64,000 nucleotides of DNA from Allacma fusca (GCA_947179485.1 OX359246.1:8680001-8744000); one strand, 5' to 3'. Counted from the stretch's first letter, positions 14,901 through 29,758 are shown. Translations and numbers: made by a program. The notes: generated by a model from the sequence alone, not told the origin.

Positions 14901-17900
14901 AATATATTTTTTTTTTTGAATAATATATATTATATTATATATCAATATATTCCTGAAGTTACATATCAAGACTTTTTTAAAGTTCGGCAGCAATATATTT
15001 TGAAACTATACCAGAGCAACTATAATAATTGTAAAGTTATACACGGCAATTGTGTAGTTTTAAAACTACAAAGCAATATATCTGTACCTAATTTTTCAAA
15101 AACTAACAACGGCATTGAGTGATACATGCTGCTGGAGATAAACGTGATATTTGTTATAGGGACCCATTAAATTCCCATTTCTTTAACGTTTGTACATGGA
15201 GTTGGGTTCCATATTTGAGACACCAATTCTAATACATATTGACGGTACAATATGAAGTTCCGAAAGACTGTTGCTACCAAGTATCAAATGAAGGCATGTT
15301 TGCAAGAGAATCTAGGATCTAATGATCATTCAATGGACTCCTCTCAAGGCTATCCTCCGGGTGCTAGATTTCCTTGGACGCAGTCAACCCCATTGGGCAG
15401 AGTTAACAGACCTTCAGGTCAGATTCTTATATTTTGAAGAACTGTCTCTCCGATCCTTGGTTTGAGATTTAATTGTTCTTAACTGGGGGGTTCTAAATTT
15501 TTGAGGATTTGAGGGACGGACGAGTGGTTGTACATTCAAATTTGAATGATTTAATATAATGTCATTTTAAAGAGAAAATGTTATTATACATATATGTGTA
15601 GAAATGCTTGTGAGGATTAATTTCTCAAAATTTTTGATGAAGTCAAACTTTCGTATGACAGAATATTTTTAGAAGTTGACTTTTTCTTGTTAGGGGAAAA
15701 TGATGCTTCTTTGCATGGTTTGAAATGAAGTTTGAACACATGTCAATGGAAGGTAAAAGGGAATCGAAAAGAAAGTCCATGCTTTATGTGTATTTTGGGA
15801 TGGTACGCTTTTGAGCGCGAGGGAAGAGAAAGGGCAACTGTATTTTTGGATATATATTTATACGAGAGAATACAATACAAGGCTTGTCATACATGTGTGC
15901 AGTGTGCAGCAAAATATGTAACTGTATCCATAACTACTATAGATGCATCTATAAAGTATGTATGTAGAATAAGCACTGGATAATAAGGTAATCACGAGTT
16001 CTTTAGTTCCACACCTATGACAAATCTTGAACCCGATGACTAATTATGAAGATGGGGTTTTGGGATAAAAAAACATTTCATTTATTTGTGTGTTGTACTT
16101 TCGATTTAGTTTAAATTGTATGTATGTATATGGTCAATATTGTCAAAATGAACAATCGATGATGAGCACAGATAGGCAAACTCTTTGACTTTGATATGAA
16201 TATGAACAGCGTCGAAAGCATGGAAGAGTTGTTGTCACTAAAATACATTTGGGATGTGATTGTAACAAAAAATGGACGATTTTTATTTTTTGGTTACAGG
16301 AAAAGGTCGATTTGGAAAGCGTGCTCCGGTTTGTTTGGATCGGCACATCAACGATAATTCAAGTGATTCAGGATTTGAGTGCGATTGGAACTCTCAGTCC
16401 GAGTCACAGTTTGGTTGGAGATATACAAATACCCATCAGGGATTCGTGGACCATTCCGAGGATTCTAATACTCAAGCGTCCAACGTCTCACTCCCTAAGT
16501 TCCCTGTATCATCTTATGCGGTATGTATTTTTTCTCGAGGTCATGCTCTCTCTCTCTCTCTCTGTGACACCCTCTGATGAATTATGTTTCTGCAAATTAT
16601 GAACATATAAGTACATATTTGTACGCTCATATGTGCAAATGTCCACCTGTGTTATATGTACATAGTTGCTAACACAAAGGAGATCTTCGCTCATTTGGCA
16701 GGTCAATAATAATTACATTGGCTATTAGGGGTACTGCATTTGGTGTAGACATATCTATCTACATATGTCATAATTACATGTATGTATGTATCTGAAGTGT
16801 ATAAAGGCGGTTATTAATTCAGGCTGGTGGTAAATATGGGGATTCAATTAGAGCTGAATGAACTGATGCACTTTAGCTGCATTTTAAAAGTGTAATGTGC
16901 CACTATATATTTGTAAAGTTGATGACCCCGGATGCAGCTTCCGAGCAAATATTAGATTTGATACGTTCTTTTTAAGGGGATCTGTACATTGCATTTTAAA
17001 TGCATTCGGAAATATCATGTGACATGGAGCTGATACATTTCCGAAGAGCTTATTCACAGATGTTCTAACTTATTGAAACCATATTTCATGTAAAGGCAAC
17101 ACCCTTTGGGAATCTGAGCTACTATACAGAAACTATTGTTACAAACTAGAGCAAATATTTCTGAGACTTCCCAAGGCAAGATTTATTTAATATGAGAGAT
17201 TGAAGCTGTTCTGATAGAATGTCAATTTTTTTTTTGCGTGTGTGCATTTATTTTTGTAACTATTATTACGAGTTATTTTATTTGATGTGACGATTTACCT
17301 AATTGACATTTTTGATTAGCATGTTATTATATGCAGGCGTAATTAAGGCTTGTATTAATAAAGAGATTTAATTTCATTAAAATGTCAACTAGCAAAATTT
17401 AGCCAAATTAGTTACAAAATTCTCTTGAAAGGTTTGTGCCTCTTTTAAAAGTGACAGTGACAGTAGAGACGGGGCACAGCATTATGTTTTCCTCAAGGTT
17501 ACCTCACACATTTTAAATGTAATTCTGGAGTCAGAGTTCACAGTTGCATTAATTCCGCTTTAAATTACTTTTGACCTTCGTAATAATGGTCCAGGTTCTA
17601 ATCACACACGATGTGCAGAGTCTGAAGTCAGTTTGAACAGTAGGCTTCACCCTTTGCTGAGTGAGTATCAATATTATATTTACTCTTTGACAAAAGTACG
17701 TTACACAGTAGTGGAAAGCAAAATTGACGAAGTATAATTTATACAAGAGCACGTTCGAGAGAGCACCTGTCAATTTCATGTTCGCATGTGAGAGGTTCCG
17801 TAATTTAATTTGTATGTACGTCATTGGTAATATACACATTAATTAACATCAAACATTTGTATTGCATGACGGCTGTTTAGTGCTGTAATAATTGTTGTGT

Positions 17901-20900
17901 AATTCCTATGCCTCTGCACACTCTTATCCAACTACAGCTCCCAAGTTCCCAGTAGCAAGCCGTAGTTATACAATAAGACGAAAAAGTGCCATTTAATTTA
18001 ATACAACTCAAAGCTGACAATGAGTGATTCATAGGGTTGACTTTATCTATCAGCCATGTGTATGTATTTTCTGCATACGAGCTAATGCATATATGAGGCT
18101 AATTTTTTGTTAGTAGGACCGAAAAAATCGTGGTTAACATAAGGGCTGAGAAACATGTGTGCATGTGATCTACATATGTTCTTAATGATTCTAATTATTA
18201 TTATTTACTTGTACAGATTGAGTATGCTAAGTAAGCATCAGGATATTTTTGAAAATTAGTACCCCGGTAGAAATAATATGTACATAAGTATTTGTGTTTT
18301 GTCCAGTTATGTCAAATGTGTAATTTACGAAATGTAATTTGCTTTTTTAACAGGAGGTGAAGTCAAACCACGTACCACAACACCCCAACAATTTTGATCT
18401 GAAAAATTTCGGAGATTGTTCACCCGTCAAAGACGTGAATGCTGATATCAGTCCGGATCAAAAGTTATTGTCACTGCTAGGAAAACGAATTATGTAAGTT
18501 GGGCTCTACATTTTGTAATCATATAATTATTTATTGGTGAGTTTATAAGATTAATCTTAGCGTTTATATTTATATACATATATAATTGTAAATTTTTTAA
18601 ATGTCTATCTCAGTTTTTGTGACATATATATAAGTACCTTTGTAAAAAGAACCCGCTTCATGCTGATTAATTATTATGAGATTAATTGACCATTGCCTTA
18701 AGGTAGGACTCTTAAAATATTAATTTCGTAGCAGTTATGAACATTAAATAAAAGTAGGACAGACAAATATATGTTCTGGGCCGTTTTGTAATTGATTCAA
18801 ACTTGTGCTGTATATTTTGAGTCCTAAAAGAGCACGGCGCAAGTAATAGGAGTTATATAATATTTTTATACAAAACTTTTAAATGTTAAAACGACAGAAT
18901 TTTACTTGAGTAACCCAAAATCGTTAGTAGCATGTATGTATATATGTATGTATATATAAGGAGGAACTCATAGGTATTCAAGGTTTATCTCCTGCTGGAA
19001 TAATTATCTCCTTTAAAAAGGAAGATAGAATTCTCTAGTAAAGTGTGGAATGATGATACTGGCTTCACTTGACACTTGCTAGTAGAAAATTAATGATCAA
19101 GTTACGGTTATTTCTTCGCATGTAATGTCTTGAAAGTGTAGTCTATGAATACTATTAATTGATACATACATTCAAATGGGACAATAAATATCTTGTTCCC
19201 TAACCACCAAAATATGTATCGTGTCTTGATTGCAAGCAGCAGTTCAGCTGGACACACACAAGTAAGTAGATGTACACAGTTGAAGGGTTCAACATTTGGG
19301 CTACTGTAAATTTTTACACTATGAAAAAATTAACGGCATAGATTACTTTAAAATTGACACTGATTTAGAAGGTTAAGTCCGTGTTGACCCAGTTTGTGCA
19401 AACGGTCCGTCATGAAATGACTAAATGACCCTGCAGTTGGAAGAGTAACAGTAGATGGCGGTTAATTCAGAAAGTCATCAAATATCACAGGAACAAGAGC
19501 AGGTTCAGGAATAATTTAGGTAGTATGTGACCTCATAATCTAGGGATGTTAATGTTCGTACAAGTAAATTTTTCGTAGTTCGTATATCTATGTAAATTGA
19601 ATTTCTGACATTCCCAGATTATCTGAAAGATGTAACTAATGGCACGGAAAAGGATCTTATTGTTAGTTAGTATTGAATGTAGACGTCTCGAAGGTGATAT
19701 TGTTTTACGAGTAAAATGTGCCGAACTTGAAACACTGGGAGATAATTCTATTCCGGAGAACTTTGACCCTTGAACTCATTACTTCAGAGTACAACGGAAA
19801 ACTCGTGTGTGTCAACGTATTTAAAAATAATCAATAATGGGGTTTTAACAATGCGCTCTCTTGCATACTAAGTAATGTACGACACATGAAAAAAAGCAAT
19901 CAATATCGGTATTATCACAAGAAGCAACTAATACGCAGTTTTCCCAGCCCCAGTTATCAAAGTTGTTTTTCTAGGTTTCTGCACATTATTTTTTTAAATG
20001 ATTATGTTAAGTTTTGACAATGGAGTCGTCGGAGAAAATCCTAGGAAAATTCTGTTGCTGTGGATGATGATAATGGCTTAATTATACCTAATTTTGTTTC
20101 AAAGGTCACCGGATAGTACCATGAGGTCACCGAGGGCATCGCCAACTTCAGCCAACTCCCCCCAGGGCCAGACTGGCGCTACAACAACCCCGTCTCCTGT
20201 TCCCCCAAAGAGACCGCGCTTTAATTTCTCTGCTCCAGCGCCCTCTAAACCTACTGGACTTAAACTCCGCAATCAAAATGGTGTTCAGATGAGAGGTGGT
20301 AGCGTGGGTAAGAGACTTCCACCCGGGACAACTCCTACTCTCACGTCACCCCTAGCTCCTGTGTCAAGGGACGGGAGGGTTCATCTTCAAATCCTTGCCC
20401 AACCCGAAGTTCAACACAGGGCACGTTATCAAACTGAAGGCTCCCGTGGGGCCATTAAGGATCGAAAATGCAATGGTTTCCCCACAGTCAAACTATTCGG
20501 TTATGATAAACCAGCCACGCTTCAGATTTTCATTGGAACTGATCAAGGGAAAGTTACTCCGCATATGTTTTACCAGGCCTGTAAGGTGACTGGCAAGAGC
20601 TCAACTCCCTGCATTGAGAAGAAAACAGAGGGCACTGTTCTAATTGAGATTGAATTTGAGCCCTCAAAGGAAATGGTTATCAGGTAAAATTTGTTTGTTC
20701 TTTTTTTTTTTTTTTTTGTCGTTTGAGGAGTTTAAAATCTAATAATTCGGGTATCAAAATGTTTTTTGGGGTATCTAAGTTGGTGCAAATTCGTAGCATC
20801 TCCAAGGTTTTATCTCGGACCTAACAATTATTGTTGCTTTATATTTTGACAGTTGTGACTGCGTCGGTATCTTAAAGGAACGTAATGTGGATGTGGAACA

Positions 20901-23900
20901 GAGATTCCCATTTCATCACGCATCAGCAACTCAGAGTCGGAAGAAGTCCACGAAATGTCGAATGATCTTCCGAACGACAATCATCAACTCTTTGGGACAG
21001 GAAGAGACTTTACAGGCAGCTTCACTACCTATACTTTGCAGTAAGTATTGTTTATTTGTGTATATTTTCATGTCGAAGTTTATGGAACCTTTGATAGAAT
21101 TAAATATTTAAGAGCTGAGGAACCCGTTTTTAATTGTTGGTAACATTTGTCATAGGTCAACCACCTGGTCAACCGGAAATTTGCAAACAGTCACTAGCGG
21201 AGTGTTCAGTAGCAGGTGGAAAAGAACTGTTCATTATTGGGAAAAATTTCCTAAAGGATACGAAAGTCATGTGGCAAGAAGAAAACAATCAAGGAGATGT
21301 TGTGTGGGAGGCTAAAAGCATACCCCTCAAAGATTATCTCCAGCAGGTGCGTAGAAATTCAGTCTAAAAGACGAAGTAGTTTAAAGTATTTTTGGAGTTT
21401 CAATTAACCCTGCCCATGTCTGAAAACCTTAATTTGGCATGGTTTGTATCAAATTTATATGTACTTTCCTAGACTCACCTAATCTGTATCATCCCGAGTT
21501 ACAAGGACGAAAGTGTCAACATAAATGTGGACTGCAAAATATCGGTTTGGTCTGGGGGTAAATTAAGTGAACCTCACCGGTTTACTTATCTCCCAAATAT
21601 CTCCGCTGGTGAGATGACTTTTACATACTTAAGTAGAAGTTTAGCGTGTGCTTTAGTGGGACTGACCGTTTCGCGCATTTATCGACCCGATACTTGTCAT
21701 TTCCCCGTGTCTTCTGCCATTTGGCACAAACGGGAACTTCCCTTCTATTATTTTAATAGTTGTTCTTAGAAATTTTAACTACAATGTTTTTTATTATTCG
21801 GCGTAACCTTCTGTCAGCAAAGCGCTAAATAACGGATCCAGCTATTTGGAATCCTATAATTTTGTGGATATTTTGAAAGTTTGTAGTTTTTGGTTCCATA
21901 ATTTTTTTAAAGTATTCTCTTTTATCTTTAAAAGTGAAAAAGTAACATGATTTGACAAAAACGGTCAGTCCTTCAGCTTTATGAATGGTTGACTTGTATG
22001 TTAGTGAATGTTTCTGTCAGTGGAATTCTTTTCATCTAACTTACTTCTAGTCCTCAATCATGTATATCTCTTCTTTGAGTATAGAGTGTGGACTCCCAAG
22101 GACACATGAGTCGCTGAGTGGTTCCTCACTTGCTCTCTTATTAAGTGCTAAGTCATGCCTTGCCCTATACTGCATTAAGAAAATTCTTTTTTCTTTTTTG
22201 CTCAAAAACTTGATCTTCTTTTGCCTTGGCAAAATGTCGTTCTGCGGAACACTGACCTAATTATATCTAAGTAATGATTTCAATGTTGTAGTTGTTATGA
22301 GAAAATTTTGACAGATGGAATGACTGGGGAGTGCCTGTGATTTAATTCATGCTTTATTCATTATAAAGGGCGATTGAAATGCAAAAATTTTAGAGTCAAA
22401 AGGCCAGTGTAGTTTAGAATCTCATTTTAATTGATGTAACAATCCTCAAGAAACCATTTGTTTTCTAAAATGTAATGTTTCTATATTGTATTGTACATAG
22501 ATAACATTGTCTAGATTTTGAATCTCGATGTTTAAAAATTGTATCATTCTATTGTTGTTAAATTGTAATAGTCTTTTCTGTGTATACACTTATGTAAAAA
22601 AAATTATCACTCGATGGAAACACTGGCCTTGGCTCTGCCAATATGACCCACCGATGTTGTCCACAAATTATAATTTTCGAACAGCACTTTCTCTGTAATT
22701 TAAAATTTTCCATTATAATGGATATTTCGTTTCTTTAAAACTTTTTGAAAACGGGTTAAATTTGGGTCGAGTTTATTATTAAGTGGGTAATTCCTTTTGT
22801 GAAAAAAAGTGGAACTACGTGTGAATCATATTAATTGGCGTAATAAGGTGAGTAGTGTCAGATCAGAATCTGAACTGACTGTTGATTTGCCTTTCTTTGC
22901 CCTTAGCATCATAAAGTTTCACTCGAAAGAGGTGTAGTACAGCTCCACATCGTCTCAGACTGCCATTCAGGCTCTGTGCCCTTTTGGCGACCCCGTTGGC
23001 CCTTGCGCCACAGGTTCCATATCTTTCAAAAACAATACGTTTTTTAAACACAAACGACACATAGCAGAACAAACAGTGCACACTAACATACATTACACGC
23101 GGTTTGGTTGTTTGAAGCAGAAGTGCCAAAAATAGGTTCGCTTTTCGACTATAGATTTGTTTCACCCCAAAATTTCAATCGAAATTTGCTTTGTGTAGCG
23201 CAAATTAAATTTTTTGAATATGTATTTTGACTAATCAAATTACATTTTACTTACAAATTATACTTAAGAACAATTCTTGTTAGTTTCAGACATTTGTTAG
23301 ATTTTTGTTGTTGCGAAAAATATGTTTGTACTTCTGTAAGCATAATTGCAAGCTTGCTGAAAGCCATATAACTACCCGGGTTTTAACCCCTTAAAAGTTA
23401 GGGTTTGAATTTTCTGGTATTAACTCTGTATTTCCCGTAATATTTTTTGGCACTGCTTGTAAAACCGATAACCCTTTTGTAGCTTACTTGCTTTTTTCGT
23501 AATAATAATTATTGTTTTTTTTTGTGATAGGCAGTTTAACATGTGAATACAATTTATTTTGTAAGTCCAGCCCACGCAAACACGCACAGGGAGAATTCAA
23601 TTGATTATTTAATTCTGGAATTTTTTTTTTCAAAAAAAGTAAATAGTTTTCTTGAAGTTTTATTTTGATTGACGGTTTCATTAAAATTGCCTACAATTAT
23701 TCGAGATATGTACTTATATGTATGTAGTTAAAAAAACATGCACTCCACAAACACTTTTGGGAACGATAGTTGATAAGGGGTGGGAATAATTATACGAGAA
23801 AAATGCTTGGAAATGTTTTTCCAAGGGACAACGATTTTGACAGTTTGAACCTAGCTGCTTGATTTACTGTAGTAACGTAGGTAGAATTTGTTTCGTATTT

Positions 23901-26323
23901 GCTGTTGAGGATACCTCAGAGTTTTGAAACATTATTAGAGTTTTGGGGAAATTTCCGCGTCATGTATCTAGTACTTGTCGTAGTGTGTAGGATTTCAAGT
24001 CTGTCATTATTATTCCGATCACTAATAGTGACGTGCAGTTGCTATGCAGGGTTTAAGTTTTTAAAATTGTAGGATATATATGTTCATATATTTTGGTTGG
24101 GTTTTTAATTTCTGTGAGTAGGCTTTAGTTGTACGAAATACATACTCCCCAGAAAACACATTTAAAATACACTTACCACAACGAAAGAAATGATTTAGAA
24201 ATATTTAGCAGGCTATATTAATATGCTCTCGGCCATTATTGTTTTTTGTAGCTCCGTTATTTTATTTGTCAATCAGATGTTGGTCCTGGTTATGCAAGCA
24301 TTGTATTTTAAAACATTGTAGCATATAGTATCTATAGGGACAGTGTTATGTGTCCAGTATGTACAACGTTTGAAGTGAACCTATAATTACAGTCAAATCT
24401 CTTCGTAACCGCATGATTGGGGTCACATTTGAATGGGATTATTATGAAAATCCTCATACAAATGAATACTTATGTACAGTTGCCTCTGTTGTACCTGACT
24501 ACACAAAAAGGGGCGACGAAATTTTAGGGGGACATGACCCACAAACTTTATCTATCTTATTTCTCTTGCGGGTTCTAATATTACACGGAAGGAGAAACTC
24601 TGATATGTCGATTGTTACCACAAGTAACATACATATAAGAGGGGCTCATATTTAAGTATGGGGAAAACAGTTCCCTGGAGATTTGACTGTGAATATTGCA
24701 ATCTCATAAGCTAATTGGCTGTAAACCTAGAATAATTAGTTTTGAGATTGGACAAAATGCTTACATAATCGTTTACAGGTGTAGTTTTGGTCACCCACAT
24801 TTGGCCGATCGTCAGTGTTTAATGAGCAGTGTACAAGATGACGTTCCGTCATCTGTTATATAGGTTTGATTGTGTCCGGCTGAAACCTAATGAAATTTTT
24901 GGTATCTTTAGCTACAATGGGACATGCTAGCTCAATAAGCTCAACATCGATTTGTGACAGTCCAACACAGCAGTCGGTTTTAATGCAACACTCGGTGGGT
25001 CAAAGTTTGACAAGTGAGTGAATTTTAATCAATACCTTTTGGAAAAATTTGCTTGTGTATACTGCTAAATGCTCACAAATATTCATTAAAGTATTATAAA
25101 CAAATGGATTTATTTTTGTAGACTATGAAATGAAAGTGTCTCCAGCGGGGTCGGACTGCCAGCAGGTGATTTCTATGGATTTGAAGCCAGTGATCCAGGG
25201 AATGTCTCCCGAGCCTATGGTGTCTTCTTCGTTTGTGTCCTCTCCTTCCGGTAATATTTTATTTTCGAATGAAACTTTACTTTCCAATCCTACTTGGAGT
25301 TACTTTAATTCATCGACAGGTTATAGGCGGTTTTTATTATTTCTCTGATTTTTTGAAGTTTTGCGGATCTTCTTAAACCAGCACTCTTGAAAAATAATGG
25401 GTGTAGACAGTCGTCTGTAGTCAGGCGGTATTTATAATATTTATAGTTATTGATGTCATAATTTTGTTGTTGATTTTGCAGGAATGTCATCAGGGTGTCA
25501 CGTAAGCCCAATGTCCAGTATGGACAGTCCAATTCTTACTAATCAGATGTGCTCTCCTGAGCAGTCACTGAATGAGGTGATTCCGTCTTGCACTTCTATT
25601 GGGCAAATCCAACCTATCACATTTGAGAGTACCATAATGGCGAACACCCAGCCTACATATTCTGCTGCTGCTGAGGAACTGAAAACCCTTCTCGAACAAA
25701 CCACACAATCCAGTCCACAGTATGAGGAAGTTGCTATTAGCATGTCGGAGGTAAAATCAGATGAACTTTTGTCAACAACGGCACTTCTGGATATCAAGCC
25801 ATCTCCCACATACAGTACACTATCTCCCAATATGTCAGCCTCAGTGGTTAGCCCGACTGAGCTATCCTTTCAAAACGAGCCTGATATGTTGAATGTTGTC
25901 ACAACTGCGAACTTCTCCAATAATACTAACCCTTTCCAGATGGACCCCCTCATGTCCACAGCACAGATGCCTCAGCTCATGAGCTCATCCAGCGCATCTC
26001 TCATGAGTGCATTGGTCAATGAAAACAGCCAACATCAAATGCTTCCCATGGTACAGGGAACTACAGTGGTAGGAACTTCTAACACGACCCCAATGGAGGG
26101 CATTGTAGGGAGTCAAATGACGCCAATACCAATATCCATGAATAATGACACGACACAGCAGATGATTCAGACAGCTAGGGAGGGTCAGCAGCAGCCGGGA
26201 AACTCTGTTGTTTTTATAAACGGAGAGTTGCAAGGGCCAATCGCGAATGCACTCACTCAAATGAGTGACAATGAACTGATAAACTATATCAATCCTAGCT
26301 GTTTTGACCAGGGATCATTCTAA
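5965..26323 (+). CDS. NFAT: NFAT-family (NFAT5/TonEBP-like) Rel transcription factor
   Basis: Eleven exons join in phase: 5965-6073, 15316-15417, 16300-16520, 18354-18493, 20105-20683, 20853-21040, 21156-21346, 21473-21608, 24912-25013, 25122-25250 and 25482-26323, giving 912 residues. A Ser/Pro-rich N-terminus precedes the Rel DNA-binding domain (about 281-445). That domain contains RARYQTEGSRGAIKDR, the recognition-loop signature, and GFPTVKL. An IPT dimerisation domain follows (about 447-555, with CSVAGGKELFIIGKNFL). The tail (556-912) is rich in Gln, Ser, Met and Thr, as in NFAT5 activation domains. The recognition loop and IPT sequence match NFAT5 better than the calcineurin-regulated NFATs. 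NFAT5 acts in the nucleus as a dimer and controls osmotic-stress genes; arthropods generally have one NFAT gene. Exon 1 was assigned because its phase-1 donor and the 15316 acceptor restore a Gly codon; ATG at 15252 is an alternative start. Confidence 0.9.
6074..15315 (+). other. NFAT intron 1 (9.2 kb), no internal gene seen
   Basis: AT-rich sequence with many stops on both strands. Short frames, for example 8608-8937, have no recognisable motif and no splice context. It holds low-complexity runs such as (CTT)n near 13590-13606, (GATA)n near 14421 and (AAT)n near 11604. An intron this long in an otherwise compact region may hold enhancers, but nothing specific can be named. Confidence 0.6.
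16546..16563. repeat. (CT)9 microsatellite
   Basis: A perfect CT dinucleotide run in NFAT intron 3, starting about 25 bases after the donor at 16521. Confidence 0.9.
21609..24911 (+). other. NFAT intron 8 (3.3 kb)
   Basis: Non-coding between the last IPT exon and the first tail exon. One minus-strand frame at 22863-23165 is richer in GC than its surroundings but shows no recognisable domain and no splice partners. The other large NFAT introns, 16521-18353 and 18494-20104, likewise show only AT-rich sequence. Confidence 0.55.
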
Positions 26324-27171
26324 ATCCAATTAAAATTCCCTGGGTATAATTACTTGTGTTCGGCAGTAGAGTCTCTTTGTAACGGCCATATCAAGGGGTA
26401 CTAAATATTTAGTCGTTTTTTGTTATACTAATATAAAATCATAAAATCGTAGATAAAAATATATTTGCGTAGATATATCTATATATATATATATATATAA
26501 TTAAATATATAAATCAAATGTATGCAAATGTTATTATTAATAATAATTACATGGAATCATGTAATTCTGAGAATTTATCTTTATGAAATATATATGTTTT
26601 GCACGTACAAAACCTAACCTGCTAGTTGTGGTACCTATGTAGATTAACAAGTAAGAATGAGATGTTTTGGAAGGTAACCGTTATTTAAGAATTCTACTGC
26701 AAATATTCGAAAGTGCGCAAGATGGGCCTGCGTTTTATTTTGATAAAGAGAAATTTTATTGTTGTGTCGGAAGTGTGCCTGTCGTAACGCATATAAATAA
26801 TGTATGTATATTGTTTTGAATGGGGCAGTTATATGAGCATTGATATAATATATAATTATCTACAGAAAGAATACTATAATATTTTGCTTGTGTAGGAATA
26901 CTACTCTTGAGATTCAAGTAATTTATGGAATTATGTGTAGATAGAATTATTACAGTTATTTGAATTTACATAGTACGAATGCTATAAATTTGAAGAAGGT
27001 TATATGCATTCTGTAATATGGCAGTTGAAAGGGCGTTTGAATTGTGATTAAAAGTTATGTATAGTAAATGATTACACTTTATTTTATTTTAGTGTATATT
27101 GTATGGACTTTCGTGCATTTGATTTTGTTCGATTTAGATGAAGCACTGAAAATGTTGAACGTCCAAATAAA
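26324..27171 (+). promoter_or_regulatory. NFAT 3'UTR with poly(A) signal
   Basis: AT-rich sequence after the stop codon, with an (AT)n microsatellite at about 26473-26499. An AATAAA hexamer at 27166-27171 is the best candidate poly(A) signal, implying a 3'UTR of about 860 bases. The transcript end is inferred, not observed. Confidence 0.5.
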
Positions 27172-27189
27172 TAACTAGTTTTAAACAAA

Positions 27190-29400
27190 AATCCCGTTAT
27201 GTGTGTATATTATCTCATTGAAAAATCTCATGGATGTGTTCATTTTCGGTCGTGGTTTCAGCTACTCATCGATAGTACATACATGGAGAACTAATGCACC
27301 TCGCCACATTACACACTCAACTTTTAAGAGCATTCCTAAAGGCCGCAAAACATTATTCTTAAAATGGCATATTTTTGGAAGGAAAAAATTCACAAGTAGA
27401 TGTGAATAGGAAGGAACCTCCAAGCATATTTGCCACCTGTGAAACACTGGTCTTAAAAGAAATATCTTGATAGCTATGTAGCCTGTAGTGTGCACCGTGG
27501 AGACTATATACAGCGTTGTATTAAATGTTTTGTTTTAGAAAAAATGGCAATATAGTGGACCTTTGATATGAAATCAATACCACTACTCCTGTTAAAAATG
27601 TGTCATTGTCAAATAATTTCCGACTTTCACTGAGTCAAGAATAAAACAAAAAATCCGTATTTTCCATTTGATTATAGCAGGTGCTTAAGAGAATGATAAT
27701 ACCTTCAAGTTCACTCAACATATTCGAAGCTGTTTCGTTTGTTAGCAAGTATTTTTACGATTGTCCAGAGCAAAAATGATTTGACGAAAACTACTGACGA
27801 TAGGAATATTTTAAATGGTAGGGATTTATAATTCACTTGAAAATCGGTTTTTTGTGCACCCTTTTGACAATTCTTGCAAATTATCCTTGGTATATACTAA
27901 TAAATTAAAGACATGCCGCAGAGGATGAATTTAAGATTAGACTACACCTAAAAATACAAATAAGAATTTTATGATATTCGACTTCTTCACTTGTATAAGT
28001 ATCTATTATAATTACATACTTGCATGGTATCAATTAGATTTTCCCTTTCATAGTTCTGTTTTTCATACAAAAAATTCTGAAAGATACGGATACTTTCTGG
28101 AGCTGACCATATGATAACAAATAAATGTAGAGAATAATACTAATTACAAAATTATGCTACGTAGCAAAAACTGTAGATACTTACTTATACATATATTTAC
28201 ATTCAAACAAATTAACGCTAATGTCAGTATGTACTGGTATATAGAAATCAGGAAACAAATTTCTATCCTGCCAGTGCAATAATTCGTAGTGGTATCAACA
28301 TTTTAACAGCACGTGGAGTACGATTATGGAATACAATGTATTTATCACGCCAAATGTTGAATCACTCAATCATTGTTTCATTTTCATCTAAAGTTCAAGC
28401 GAATTGCATTACAAACTGCTTGACTCTTGGCTCGTAGTTATCTTAAGCCTGATCATGCAAAAATCATCCGGAATTCCCGTGCACAAATTGACGGCTGACA
28501 TAAAAAAATATGAACTGAAACGCGATCACGGAGTTTATTGTATTTTTTCTTTTTTGCTGAAATTTTTTGAATAATTTGTCAAAATTCCTTCCCAAACTGA
28601 CTTCTGATTCATAGAGACTGTATCATGCCTTATTCGTTTCTTTTGAATGCGAATGATGAGTATCACAACACCCCACAACATGTTTTTTTTGTGATTATAT
28701 ACATTTTAATGGGTCTTCAAATTTTCCTGTTTTGATTTAAAAAAAGGACAAAAAAACTACATCAAAGTTATTTACTATGTGTGGTCCATCAACTACTAGT
28801 AACTCCCATTAAGTACATGTTAGCAGACGACAAAGAAAAATTGCTTTAACATGTAATTTGTATTTGATTTGTTGGATAATCGGAAAAAATAAATATTAAT
28901 TAATGACAAAATTATAATTTTTCCTACATGTGTGTTTGTACATACAACAATTAACCACGAATTTTACCCTGCATAAATAAGCCCAACCCCCATAAATACC
29001 CAAATCATTGGAGTTTTTCGTACTTCTTCCCTATTGACTCTTCGTAATTGATCCAAAGCCACAAAACTTTTCATGTCTAACACATTGTATGAGAGGAAAT
29101 CCAGACAAATCCAGTTGCAAGTTAGAGTTGTGACATTGGACATTGACATAGATGAAATTTAATGAGAGAAAACACTTGAAAATTTTTATACTGAGCAAAT
29201 CTTTACTTTCACCAGCTTTATTTCTAAAGCCCCCTGAAGTATCTACAGATACCAGTATATGTACACTTAATATTCAACAATGAGCTTATCACAATGAAAA
29301 GTCCGTCTGAGCAAGATAGATTTTTATCGAACAATGGGGTTCGAACAATCACGTTGATAAAATCTACCTAAAGCCTGCATTAGTGCTAGACTGCAAAATT
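27190..29400. other. Intergenic between NFAT and the ZIP transporter
   Basis: About 2.2 kb with only short unsupported frames on both strands. No motif, repeat pair or splice chain was recognised. Confidence 0.6.
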
Positions 29401-29421
29401 TTGCTTGTATTTAAGCTATTT

Positions 29422-29488
29422 TGCACACGGACCGTCATGCCATTTCCAATTCTACTATCTGATCTCGAAGTTGCATATTTTTGCGCAC
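29422..29488 (+). promoter_or_regulatory. Two metal-response elements upstream of the ZIP gene
   Basis: TGCACACGGACC at 29422-29433 matches the extended MTF-1 site TGCRCNCGGCCC at 11 of 12 bases. TGCGCAC at 29482-29488 matches the TGCRCNC core. A TATTTAA box-like sequence lies just before, near 29408. The pair sits about 270-340 bases before the ATG, in or before a likely 5'UTR exon whose donor is at 29554 and whose partner acceptor ends at 29720. MTF-1 regulation of a zinc transporter is biologically sensible, but the sites are predictions. Confidence 0.5.
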
Positions 29489-29758
29489 GCTCTTCTAAAA
29501 TATTACCTGGTATGCTGAAAACTAGTGCTTCAAGTTCTACGGTTACAACGAAGGTGAGTTATCTAAACCAAACCATACTACTCTAATTAATAGATGCAGT
29601 TTAGCACCTACGTACACAGAAAGCTAATGGTTCCCCATACCTATTTTCTGAGAGTTCTGTGCTGATAACAATATAAGCAGCAAAAGTTCATCTTATCTTA
29701 TTGAAAAATAATTTTTACAGATAAAGACCTACGAGAGAAAACTCTTTTCACCGACAGA

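Noticed and set aside
22863-23165. 100-codon minus-strand frame in NFAT intron 8, richer in GC
   Set aside because: I tried all three minus frames around it; none gave a family motif or a continuing exon chain. It may be repeat debris.
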